Source: Bariatricus massiliensis
GTDB lineage: Bacteria > Bacillota > Clostridia > Lachnospirales > Lachnospiraceae
Direction: 5' to 3'
Assembly: GCF_900086725.1 (NCBI RefSeq)
Contig: NZ_LT574838.1
Location: 1,313,617-1,377,616 of the forward strand
DNA: 64,000 nucleotides
The position numbers and the translations under genes were made by a program. The notes beneath the pieces were generated by a model. It was not told the origin of the DNA and searched no databases. It saw nothing but the letters and a program-made list of their open reading frames with translations. This document shows, piece by piece, positions 25,377-33,373 of this stretch (within the stretch, counting starts at the first letter, position 1; each line of letters starts with the position of its first letter).

Positions 25377-26255
25377 TTACTCGCTCTTGTTCGTCGCTTT
25401 GAAGAACTTCTGCGTCAAAAATAGTGTAATTGCTACTGTAACTACGGCGATTGCCGCCGCCTTGCCTACCGACCAGTCATAGAAGATCGTGCGGTATGTC
25501 AGATAGGGCAGATTGGCCGAGCTGACTCCCGGTCCTCCCTGTGTGGTAACGTACACGAGGCCGAATACCTTCAATATATTGATAAGCCCCAGCGTCATTG
25601 CCGTTATAATATGGTTCTTTATGATCGGTATATCGATCGACACCAGCCGCCGGAACCCATTTGCCCCGTCAATCTTGGCGCTCTCAATCACATCATCCGG
25701 AATATTCTGTAGTCCGGCCATAATAATCAAGAAGAAGAACGGCGTCCATTGCCAGATAATCAGGATGATTACCGTGGCCAGCGAGTGCCTTCCAAAAAAA
25801 TCAATGGGCTGTATACCGAAAAACTTGCATATGTAATAATTAAGTCCCATGCTCGGATTCAACAGCAATGTCTTCCACACAATACCCACCACGGAATCCA
25901 TCACGAAATACGGCATTACCAGAAGTGTCCTGAAGAAATATCCTCCCGGGAACTTACGGTTAAATAAAACGCCCAGAAGTATGGCAAGAACCGTACACAG
26001 TACGAGACATACTACAATAATTATCAGTGTGTTTTTTAATACAATATAAAAATTCTTAGAGGTAAGAACATCCACGAAGTTCTTAACACCGTTGAACTTG
26101 ATTCCCAAGTCAGGCCGTTTAACGTTCCACTTTAAAAAGGAAAAAATAATGGTAACGACGAACGGTATCTGCGTGACCGCGGCCACAAAGATGACTGCTG
26201 GAAGCAGCACTTTGGTGCTGTGGTCTTTTTTTCCATTTACTTTAGGTTTACTCAT
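25377..26255 (-). CDS. CUT1 carbohydrate ABC importer, permease 1 (MalF/UgpA family)
   Basis: 292 residues from ATG 26255, which has TGAGGAAA at proper spacing; a longer frame starting at 26294 would overlap the region of the upstream hairpin. About six membrane helices; EAA loop reads DVIESAKIDGANGFRRLVSIDIP. Second gene of the operon after the receptor. Related importers in polyol operons transport sorbitol, mannitol, arabitol or xylitol. Confidence 0.91.
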   Translation of the reverse strand: MSKPKVNGKKDHSTKVLLPAVIFVAAVTQIPFVVTIIFSFLKWNVKRPDLGIKFNGVKNFVDVLTSKNFYIVLKNTLIIIVVCLVLCTVLAILLGVLFNRKFPGGYFFRTLLVMPYFVMDSVVGIVWKTLLLNPSMGLNYYICKFFGIQPIDFFGRHSLATVIILIIWQWTPFFFLIIMAGLQNIPDDVIESAKIDGANGFRRLVSIDIPIIKNHIITAMTLGLINILKVFGLVYVTTQGGPGVSSANLPYLTYRTIFYDWSVGKAAAIAVVTVAITLFLTQKFFKATNKSE

Positions 26256-26312
26256 TTGGGGTTTCCTCACCAACTTTCCTTGTCTGCCAAACATCTCATA
26301 TCTTTTGAAACG

Positions 26313-26338
26313 AAGAGCCGGCTATCCTGCCGGCTCTT
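26313..26338 (-). terminator. Intercistronic hairpin between CUT1 receptor and permease genes
   Basis: Perfect 10-base GC-rich stem AAGAGCCGGC/GCCGGCTCTT (26313-26322, 26329-26338), six-base loop, no strong T run. Same position relative to the receptor gene as the hairpins at 9110-9153 and 56882-56928. Confidence 0.7.
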
Positions 26339-26378
26339 GCTGACAAATCATACTCTTAAGCAGATTCTTGTCCTGTGA

Positions 26379-27752
26379 CTAATCTCTGTATCCGCCTTCT
26401 TCAGCCGCGTTATCGATTGCTTCCTGAGAAGCTGAGATACATGCGTCCAAATCCTTCTGTCCACTTACAAAGGATGCCAGCTCTGCAGCGATGCTTTCAC
26501 CCCAAGAAGAATATTCCGGTAAGTTCGGAAGAGAGTTTCCTGTATAAGGTGTATCATTGATCGCCGGATGAATTGCGTCTGCAGATTCAATCGCTACTCT
26601 TGTAGTTGCCGCAAAATCACATGCATCCAGATATTCCTGATTTTCATATGTAGAAATTCTTGTCCCGGAAGGTGTAGACGGGAATCCCTTTTCTTCCTGA
26701 ACCAATTTGACATATTCTTTGCTTGTTGCCCATCTCAAGAAATCAAAAGCTGCGTCCTTATTCTTGGAGCCTGCTGTAATACCGATTCCCCATCCACCGA
26801 TAGTTCCGGTGTTCTCTTTCTTATCTGTCGGAGCCGTGGCGTATCCTACTTTACCCTTTACAGCGGAATCATCTTTAGCAAATGTTCCTGCAGATACTGT
26901 TGCGTCATAGTAGATAGCAGCTTTACCCTGCGCAAATAGATTCAAGCATTCTGTATAACCGCATGTTGTAGGGCTGTCCTCTGCAACAGTGAGAAGCTTC
27001 TTATAAAATTCCCATGCCGCTCTTACTTCCGGAGTATCGTATGTGGCATTCCAGTCCTTATCATAATACTGTCCGCCGAAAGCGTTCATGATAGAGCCGA
27101 AGATGTACATATTTTCACCATATCCTGCAAGGCCACGGATTGCTATACCGGACACACCGTTTGCTTTGTCATCACATTTTGCCGCTAAATCATAGATTTC
27201 TTCCCATGTCGGATTCTCCGGCATCGTCAAGCCCTTTGCTTCAAAGATTTCCTTATTATAGCAAATCATTGTTGATTCTGAGTAGAATGGAAGTGCCGCA
27301 AGTCCTTTTGTCTCAGAGGAGCAGGAAGTTCTTACTGACTGGAAAACATCATCCAAATCGTATTTCTTCTGCTCTTCCTCGGAAAGAGCGTCGAACATCG
27401 GATCCAGTGCCTCTGTCCATCCATTGTCAAGGTATGTACCCATATCACTTGTTCCCAGTGTAACAAGGTCATACTCTCCTCCTCCAAGTCCTACATCCTG
27501 TGTAATCTTGGAACGGATTTCATTTTCAGAAAGAATAGTGAAGGTTACCTTCACTCCCGTCTCTTCTGTATACTTTTTAGATAACTCTTCCATAATGACC
27601 ATCGCGTCATTGTTCACGCTGGCTACCTTGATTTCTTTTGTTTCTTTTCCGCCTCCGTCTGAATCCCCCGAATCTTTCTTAGAGCCGCAGCCGATCATCA
27701 TTGTTCCTACCATGGCAACTGCCAGTGCTACGCTTAAAATTTTCTTTTTCAT
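26379..27752 (-). CDS. CUT1 carbohydrate ABC importer, substrate-binding lipoprotein
   Basis: 457 residues from ATG 27752 (AAGGGAGA six bases upstream; the ATG at 27770 lies on that RBS). Lipoprotein signal ending MMIGCGSKK, so lipid-anchored outside the membrane. Family-1 extracellular solute-binding protein (MalE-like): EGGEYDLVTLGTSDMG..., IYYDATVSAGTFAKDD and TIGGWGIGITAGSKN. First gene of the operon 27752-22035 and divergent from the zinc dehydrogenase gene. Ligand inferred to be a pentitol or related polyol from the dehydrogenase-plus-pentulokinase neighbourhood. Confidence 0.92.
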   Translation of the reverse strand: MKKKILSVALAVAMVGTMMIGCGSKKDSGDSDGGGKETKEIKVASVNNDAMVIMEELSKKYTEETGVKVTFTILSENEIRSKITQDVGLGGGEYDLVTLGTSDMGTYLDNGWTEALDPMFDALSEEEQKKYDLDDVFQSVRTSCSSETKGLAALPFYSESTMICYNKEIFEAKGLTMPENPTWEEIYDLAAKCDDKANGVSGIAIRGLAGYGENMYIFGSIMNAFGGQYYDKDWNATYDTPEVRAAWEFYKKLLTVAEDSPTTCGYTECLNLFAQGKAAIYYDATVSAGTFAKDDSAVKGKVGYATAPTDKKENTGTIGGWGIGITAGSKNKDAAFDFLRWATSKEYVKLVQEEKGFPSTPSGTRISTYENQEYLDACDFAATTRVAIESADAIHPAINDTPYTGNSLPNLPEYSSWGESIAAELASFVSGQKDLDACISASQEAIDNAAEEGGYRD

Positions 27753-27780
27753 TTTAATTCTCCCTTTCATTAAACTTTTT

Positions 27781-28102
27781 TCGATAAACTCTTACCAGAC
27801 GTGTCTACAGTTTTTGTTTTTCCGGAAAACAATTTTTGTTGCCTAAAGTTTATTGTGTGAACTTTTATCGTAAACTTAGCATATCACCTCTTTTTTCATC
27901 TGTCAACCCACTTTATCGTCATTTTATACAGTTTTTTATTTTCATTTGTTATATTTTTATCAATAATTCGCTTTATTTTATCAATTTTACCTGTTGCACA
28001 TGACATTTTAGTGTGCTATTATTTGTTTATCAAATATACTTTGTTGGTTTTCTACAATATATATTCAGTTTTTTTAAGTTTATTTAGAAAACCATTTATC
28101 AA
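27781..28102. promoter_or_regulatory. Divergent control region with repeated TTTATC(A/G) motif
   Basis: The 385-base gap between the importer operon and the dehydrogenase operon is very AT-rich. It holds four exact copies of TTTATCAA on the plus strand (27956, 27977, 28026, 28095), TTTATCG at 27864 and 27912, and TTTATCGA on the minus strand (27781-27788). An inverted pair AAGTTTA/TAAACTT lies at 27846 and 27871. Such a cluster suggests operator sites for the local ROK regulator (31258-32505); the assignment is inference. Confidence 0.45.
27994..28022 (+). promoter_or_regulatory. Candidate promoter of the zinc dehydrogenase operon
   Basis: TTGCAC (27994-27999), 17-base spacer, TATTAT (28017-28022). 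A TTTATCAA motif begins four bases after the -10, where a bound repressor would block transcription. Confidence 0.6.
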
Positions 28103-28137
28103 TTCTATGAATGTTTATATCTGAAAGGAGATTAGTT

Positions 28138-29202
28138 ATGGAGATTCCTAAAAAAATGAAAGCTGCCGTTATGAACACAACGGGAAAGCTTGACTTCGAG
28201 ATGATCGATGTACCGGAAGTAAAGGATAACTGTGTATTAGTAAAATTAGATTACGTAGGTGTATGCGGCTCAGATTCCCATTTATTTGAACACGGTTTTA
28301 TCGGAGAGAGCGTTGTGACTGAGCCTATGGTACTCGGGCATGAGCCCGGTGGCGTGGTTGCCGCTGTGGGCAAAAATGTCACTTCGTTGAAGCCGGGAGA
28401 CCGGGTGGCTGTAGAGCCGGGCGTTCCCTGCTGGGAATGTGATTTTTGCAAACAGGGCAAATATAACCTCTGCCCCAATGTTTATTTTTACGCTTCCCTC
28501 CCTGTGACGGAAGGCTGCTTTGCCGAATATATCGCACATCCGGCCAACTTGTGCTACAAGCTGCCTGACAACGTAAGTACTCTGGAGGGCGCTCTCATGG
28601 AGCCTCTGGCCGTAGGTTTCCACGCAGCAAGACAGTCCGGTGCCTTTGTAGGTTCTTCCGCCGTTATACTAGGCTCCGGATGTATCGGTCTGGTGACCAT
28701 GCTTTCTTTATTAAGTATGGGCGTGAAAGATATTACCGTGGTGGACGTGATGCAGAACCGTCTGGATAAAGCGCTGGAACTGGGCGCCGCGCATGTGGTC
28801 AACGCATCCGAATGTGACCCGGTAGCCAAGGTAATCGAGCTCACGGGAGGAGGCGCAGACTTTTCCTTCGAGACTGCGGGAAATGCCACGACGCTCTTCC
28901 AGATAGCCAAAATGACCAAACGTGGCGGTACCATCACTCTGGTCGGATACACCAGTTCCGGCAAGGCAGAGCTTAACGTCAACTGGATCATTGACAACGA
29001 AATGTCCATAAAGACTGTTTTCCGTTACCGCAACCATTATCCTACCATTATTAAGGCCGTCTCTGACGGTATCATCCCTCTGAAAAAGATTGCTTCTGAC
29101 ATTTTTGAATTCAGCGACATCCAGAAGGGTATGGAATATGCGATTCACAATAAAAACGCAGTAACAAAGGCAGTAATCCGAATTAACCCGGACGCCGAGT
29201 AG
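28138..29202 (+). CDS. Zinc-dependent medium-chain polyol dehydrogenase (sorbitol/xylitol dehydrogenase-like)
   Basis: 354 residues from ATG 28138 (AAGGAG seven bases upstream; an in-frame ATG at 28111 lacks an RBS). Catalytic zinc region GVCGSDSHLFEHG and GHEPGGVV; structural zinc cysteines CWECDFCKQGKYNLC (about 100); nucleotide loop LGSGCIGLVTM. Oxidises a polyol to a ketose with NAD. It is followed by an FGGY kinase, the standard order for xylitol or D-arabitol to D-xylulose to xylulose 5-phosphate. A close paralogue is at 50577-51614. Confidence 0.92.
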   Translation: MEIPKKMKAAVMNTTGKLDFEMIDVPEVKDNCVLVKLDYVGVCGSDSHLFEHGFIGESVVTEPMVLGHEPGGVVAAVGKNVTSLKPGDRVAVEPGVPCWECDFCKQGKYNLCPNVYFYASLPVTEGCFAEYIAHPANLCYKLPDNVSTLEGALMEPLAVGFHAARQSGAFVGSSAVILGSGCIGLVTMLSLLSMGVKDITVVDVMQNRLDKALELGAAHVVNASECDPVAKVIELTGGGADFSFETAGNATTLFQIAKMTKRGGTITLVGYTSSGKAELNVNWIIDNEMSIKTVFRYRNHYPTIIKAVSDGIIPLKKIASDIFEFSDIQKGMEYAIHNKNAVTKAVIRINPDAE

Positions 29203-29241
29203 ACGTCTTACCACACCCCTTCACGGAAAGGAGCTTAGATC

Positions 29242-30741
29242 ATGTCATATATCGGATTGGACGTAGGCACTTCCGGCTGCAAAGCCGCCGTCGTCAGCAC
29301 CGCCGGAGAAATCCTTTATTCTGCCGGCCGGGAATATTCCTTCACATCTCCAAAGGCTGGTTATGTAGAGCTTGACCCTGCCGAAGTCTGGCTGGCTGTA
29401 AAGGAAGTACTGCGGCAGATAGCCCCTCACGCACAGGACGCGCGCACGATCGCCGTCTCTTCGATTGGGGAATCAATGGCCATTCTGGACAGCGAGGACC
29501 ACGTGCTCTGCAATGGCATCGTATATCTTGACCAGCGGTGCGTTGATACACTGCCGGAAATTGAAGAAAAAATATCTGCCCACCGGCTTCACAGCATCAC
29601 GGGCGTCTCGGTAAACCAGATGTTTACACTCAACAAGTTTCTCTGGTACCGCAGGCATATGCCGGAAATATTAGAACACGCAGACAAATACTTTTTATTT
29701 GGTGATTATATCACATACATGCTCTCCGGGGTGCGCGCCATCGACCCCGGGAGCGCCTCCCGTACTATGTTTTTTGACGCAGGAACTTTGGAGTGGTCAG
29801 AAGAAATAGCAGAGCTCTTCGATATTCCTATTGACCGCTTTTCCAAAGTCACTACGCCGGGCACAGTACTGGGGCCAATCAAGCACGCTCTTGCCGAAGA
29901 GCTTGGACTCCCCCGGACCCTCTCAGTTATCATGGGAATCCATGACCAGTGCGCCGCTACCCTTGGCTCCGGTTCTCTTTCTCCCGGCGAAGTGATGATG
30001 GGACAGGGTTCCACCGAAAGCATCAACTGTGTGGTTCACAAAGACCATCTAAACGAAATGATTATCGAAAACCAATTATGTTTTGAGCCGTACATCGACA
30101 AGGAGCACTATATTATCATTACCGGAAACCTGACCCACGGCTCCAGTATTACATGGTTCGTACGGAATTTTTACGAAACTGGCTCTGACACGTTTTCTTA
30201 TGAGCAGTTGTATAGAAACTGCCCCGAAAGTGCGGGAAATGTATTCTTTCTCCCCTATCTTTCCAAGGTCAGCCTGATGGACCCTAAGAACCATGCGCTG
30301 GGCGGATTTCTCGGGGTAGACGTGACCGTCACCAAACCGCAGATGTTCCGCGCCCTCTTGGAAGGTCTCTGCTACGAGGCCAGAGTGAGCATGGAAATCT
30401 TCGGCAAAATAGGGGTGGACATAAAGAAACTCACTGCTTCCGGCGGTGTTTCCAAGGCAGCACTCTATATGCAGATGAAAGCAGACGTCATCGGCTGCCC
30501 GATACATATTTTAGAAAACCCGCAGGCTGGCATCATGGGACTCGCCGTTATCAGCGCAGTTTCTGCCGGGGATTATCCCACATACGCCGACGCGGTGCAG
30601 GCTTTCGTGAAGACTGGAAAGATCTACACCCCTGCGCACGGCTATGAAAAACAATACCAAAAATACCAGTTGATCAGCCGCAGTATTAAGACGCTGTACG
30701 ATGAACTGGACGCAGAAGAAAAGGAGGATGCACATGATTAA
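29242..30741 (+). CDS. FGGY carbohydrate kinase (xylulokinase-like)
   Basis: 499 residues, normal for xylulokinases. N-terminal GLDVGTSGCKAAVV, catalytic-region Asp in GIHDQCAATLGSG, ATP-lobe ASGGVSKAALYMQMKADV near the C-terminus. Phosphorylates a ketopentose, most likely the product of the dehydrogenase 39 bases upstream. D-xylulose is the simplest guess but L-xylulose cannot be excluded. The last codons overlap the next gene by eight bases (ATGATTAA), implying translational coupling. Confidence 0.87.
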   Translation: MSYIGLDVGTSGCKAAVVSTAGEILYSAGREYSFTSPKAGYVELDPAEVWLAVKEVLRQIAPHAQDARTIAVSSIGESMAILDSEDHVLCNGIVYLDQRCVDTLPEIEEKISAHRLHSITGVSVNQMFTLNKFLWYRRHMPEILEHADKYFLFGDYITYMLSGVRAIDPGSASRTMFFDAGTLEWSEEIAELFDIPIDRFSKVTTPGTVLGPIKHALAEELGLPRTLSVIMGIHDQCAATLGSGSLSPGEVMMGQGSTESINCVVHKDHLNEMIIENQLCFEPYIDKEHYIIITGNLTHGSSITWFVRNFYETGSDTFSYEQLYRNCPESAGNVFFLPYLSKVSLMDPKNHALGGFLGVDVTVTKPQMFRALLEGLCYEARVSMEIFGKIGVDIKKLTASGGVSKAALYMQMKADVIGCPIHILENPQAGIMGLAVISAVSAGDYPTYADAVQAFVKTGKIYTPAHGYEKQYQKYQLISRSIKTLYDELDAEEKEDAHD

Positions 30742-31129
30742 GAACAGACCCCTTGACCACATTGGTCTGGCTGTTTCCGACGTGGAGGCCGATGCCGTCT
30801 GGTATCAGGAAGTACTTGGGCTTTCTGTCAAAGGTAAATTTCAGAATCCCGAAGGCCGCAACGTATATTTTCTTTCCACAGCAGACGGTTCTGTCACCTA
30901 TGAGATGTATCAGGATGACAGTCTGGCCGCCGGCGCCAAAGGAAAAATCGACCATATCTCTTATGTTTCAAACGATATCGAAGCAGATTATAAATTTTGC
31001 GTAAATGCAGGATATGATATCTGTACAGATGGAATCGAAGGAATACCGAATTTCTGGAAGCAGGGCTGTAAATATTTCAAAATCAAAAGCCCTACGGGAG
31101 AACAAGTAGAATTCTGTCAGGTGCTGTAA
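30734..31129 (+). CDS. VOC/glyoxalase superfamily protein
   Basis: 131 residues from ATG 30734, with AAGGAGG seven bases upstream and overlapping the kinase stop. Two beta-alpha-beta modules: DHIGLAVSDVEADAVWYQEVLG at the start and DHISYVSNDIEAD in the middle, ending in QVEFCQVL. The conserved His and Glu positions of metal-binding VOC enzymes look present (DH...; VEF). Such proteins isomerise, epimerise or detoxify aldehydes. In this operon it may act as a sugar epimerase or handle methylglyoxal-like by-products; role uncertain. Confidence 0.8.
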   Translation: MIKNRPLDHIGLAVSDVEADAVWYQEVLGLSVKGKFQNPEGRNVYFLSTADGSVTYEMYQDDSLAAGAKGKIDHISYVSNDIEADYKFCVNAGYDICTDGIEGIPNFWKQGCKYFKIKSPTGEQVEFCQVL

Positions 31130-31198
31130 CCAGCGCCAAAAATTATGCGGAGAGCTGTTCTCCCCGCATATGAAATATGCTGCCATCATCTCATTATA

Positions 31199-31241
31199 AA
31201 GAACTGCCGCCCCGTCTGATATTACAGGGGCGGCAGTTCTT
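31199..31241. terminator. Bidirectional terminator between VOC and ROK genes
   Basis: Perfect 15-base stem AAGAACTGCCGCCCC/GGGGCGGCAGTTCTT (31199-31213, 31227-31241) with a 13-base loop between convergent genes. A smaller hairpin (about 31145-31170, ATGCGGAGAG/CTCCCCGCAT) precedes it. Confidence 0.82.
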
Positions 31242-31257
31242 CCTATTCCCAGCAGCC

Positions 31258-32505
31258 TCACGGCTGCTTTTTATACACTTCAGTTATAAAATCAATCATC
31301 TCATAAGTGCGCAGGTAATGCTTCACCATCGCCAGCCCCGCCCCCACCAAAATTCCATTTTTATCAAAGTCTGAAAACTGGATGTTCAGCGTTTTATAAA
31401 GCTCCGGCGGCAAAAAACGCTTCATATAAGCGTACAGCTGACGTTCAAACTTCTTGCTTCGGATAATCTCATCCCCCAGTACGATCACCTCCGGATTGAG
31501 AATAAACGTAAGCCCAGTCAGTCCATATGCCAGATAACGCGCAGCGCGCTTCATCACCCATTCCGCCAGATCGTCCCCAGCCTCATAAGCGCTATAGATT
31601 TCTTCCAAAGTCGAGTCTTCCGCCAGCACCGTATCCGGATAATCCATCCAGTTCTCCCGCACATTGTCCCTGATAGAGAGTGGCGAGGCATAGTCCTCCC
31701 AGATACCGCTGAAATCACTGTTCTTACCGTGCCGTCTAGTCAGGCAGTTGATGCCCATATGCCCCACTTCGCCCGCGATTCCATTGAAACCGCCGAAAAC
31801 TTCCCCGCGGATAATGATTCCTCCGCCAAATCCGATTCCCCCTACAATACTGAGCAGGGATTCGGGCATACGGTCGCTTTTCTTACCAAGTTTATGCCAC
31901 TCTGCAAGTGCACTCATATTCGCGTCATGATCGACCCAGATTTCCATATCCGGGAACATCTCCCTGAACGCGCCCTTAATGTCCACTTCACCCAGCACTT
32001 CCACATCATCCGCCTTGATATAATAACGGTCTTCCTCGTGCAGGAGCCACCCTAGCGTAGCCACCGAAAGTCCCAGTACTTTCAGGTTATTATCCCGGCT
32101 GTATGCAAGCTGCTTGTCCACTTCTTCCTTATACTGTTTCAGAATCTTCTGAATATCGCTATCATCCCGATAGGGCACTTTCACGTAATTGCGGATTTCC
32201 CCATGCACATTGCACACGGCAGCCGCCACATAGTCTTTTCTGATACAAAGGATGACCGAGACCACATCATCCATGCAAAGGCTCAGCCCGGCGACCTTCC
32301 TTCCGTTACTGGCCGAAATCTGCCCGATATCCTTCACAATCCCCATCTCCAGAAAGTCCCGGATAATATTGGTGATTGTCGCCTTGTTCAATTCTGTAAT
32401 TCTTACCAAATCCACACGGGATATCTCAGGATGTTCCATCAATGTCTGCAGCACAATACACCGGTTCTTTTTCTGAATGTCAATAATATTCGAACCTAGC
32501 TTCAT
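31258..32505 (-). CDS. ROK family transcriptional regulator (XylR/NagC type), zinc motif missing
   Basis: 415 residues. N-terminal winged helix with ISRVDLVRITELNKATITNIIRDFLEMG (about 24-51) and a ROK sugar-kinase-like domain with VGGIGFGGGIIIRGEVFGG and GEVGHMG. The usual CxCGxxGCxE zinc site that follows GHMG is replaced by INCLTRRHGKNSDFSGIWED, leaving a single cysteine, so sugar binding or fold stability may differ from classical ROK repressors. Probably controls the pentitol operons at 22035-31129. It is 19 bases downstream of the HAD gene on the same strand. Confidence 0.88.
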   Translation of the reverse strand: MKLGSNIIDIQKKNRCIVLQTLMEHPEISRVDLVRITELNKATITNIIRDFLEMGIVKDIGQISASNGRKVAGLSLCMDDVVSVILCIRKDYVAAAVCNVHGEIRNYVKVPYRDDSDIQKILKQYKEEVDKQLAYSRDNNLKVLGLSVATLGWLLHEEDRYYIKADDVEVLGEVDIKGAFREMFPDMEIWVDHDANMSALAEWHKLGKKSDRMPESLLSIVGGIGFGGGIIIRGEVFGGFNGIAGEVGHMGINCLTRRHGKNSDFSGIWEDYASPLSIRDNVRENWMDYPDTVLAEDSTLEEIYSAYEAGDDLAEWVMKRAARYLAYGLTGLTFILNPEVIVLGDEIIRSKKFERQLYAYMKRFLPPELYKTLNIQFSDFDKNGILVGAGLAMVKHYLRTYEMIDFITEVYKKQP

Positions 32506-32524
32506 AAATTTTCCCCCAGTTTTT

Positions 32525-33190
32525 TTATTCTGCCGGCACAGTTGTTTCTATAATATCTATCACCGCTTCAAGCGTATCTGCCTTTGCAAAAATCATACCG
32601 CGCAGCTCTTCATCCGGCTGTGTCAAATCAGGCACCATAATAGTACAGCACCCGGCGCCGTGCGCCGCACGCACCCCATTAGGCGAATCCTCCAAAGCGA
32701 TACAATTCTCCGGCGCCAGCCCCATCTCTGCAGCCGTCTTCAAATAAATATCTGGCGCCGGCTTACTATGCTCCAAATCCTTCCCGGAGCAGAGATAAGA
32801 AAAATACGGCGCCGCCCCTATTTTATTCAAAAAAGAACACGCCCGGTTCTTCTCCGTGGCCGTAGCCACACAAGTTATATAATGGTGTTTCTGCAAATAT
32901 TGAAGTAATTCAAACAGCCCCGGCTTCACTTCTATCTCATGAGACGAAAAATATTCATTGACATATCCTCTATAAAGCGTAAGAACACTCTGATGGTCAT
33001 AGCCGGCCCCCAAATATTGCTGCATCAAGGGGCCCGCCAAACGTTCGTCGAGGCTCCGCAGCATCAGCGCATGTTCCCGTTTCATCGGGAATCCTAGTTC
33101 ATTTGCTGCTTTGCACAGATAATAATTATAATGCTTTTCCGTGTCGATCATCAATCCATCCATATCAAATATGACGCCTTTAATTTCCAT
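32525..33190 (-). CDS. HAD-superfamily sugar phosphatase / beta-phosphoglucomutase-like
   Basis: 221 residues from ATG 33190 (AAAGGA upstream; a longer frame from 33250 adds 20 residues unlike the family). Four HAD motifs: FDMDGLMID (nucleophile Asp), VATATEKN, KPAPDIYL and LEDSPNGVRA. A helical cap of subclass I lies between motif I and II. Dephosphorylates or isomerises a small sugar or polyol phosphate, possibly removing toxic phosphorylated by-products of the surrounding pathways. Likely cotranscribed with the ROK regulator. Confidence 0.85.
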   Translation of the reverse strand: MEIKGVIFDMDGLMIDTEKHYNYYLCKAANELGFPMKREHALMLRSLDERLAGPLMQQYLGAGYDHQSVLTLYRGYVNEYFSSHEIEVKPGLFELLQYLQKHHYITCVATATEKNRACSFLNKIGAAPYFSYLCSGKDLEHSKPAPDIYLKTAAEMGLAPENCIALEDSPNGVRAAHGAGCCTIMVPDLTQPDEELRGMIFAKADTLEAVIDIIETTVPAE

Positions 33191-33373
33191 ATTACGCAAT
33201 TTCCTTTCCAGCATTTTCTTCTGTAGATATCCTCTAGTTGCTAGGGTCATACGATAAAATATTCACATGTAAATTGTATCATATTTCATGTACAAAGGCA
33301 CGTAATTTATAGGAAAAAACAGACTGTTTCCCGTCTTGGATGTCGTTAAAAGACGTTTCCCGTGGGTTTGACA

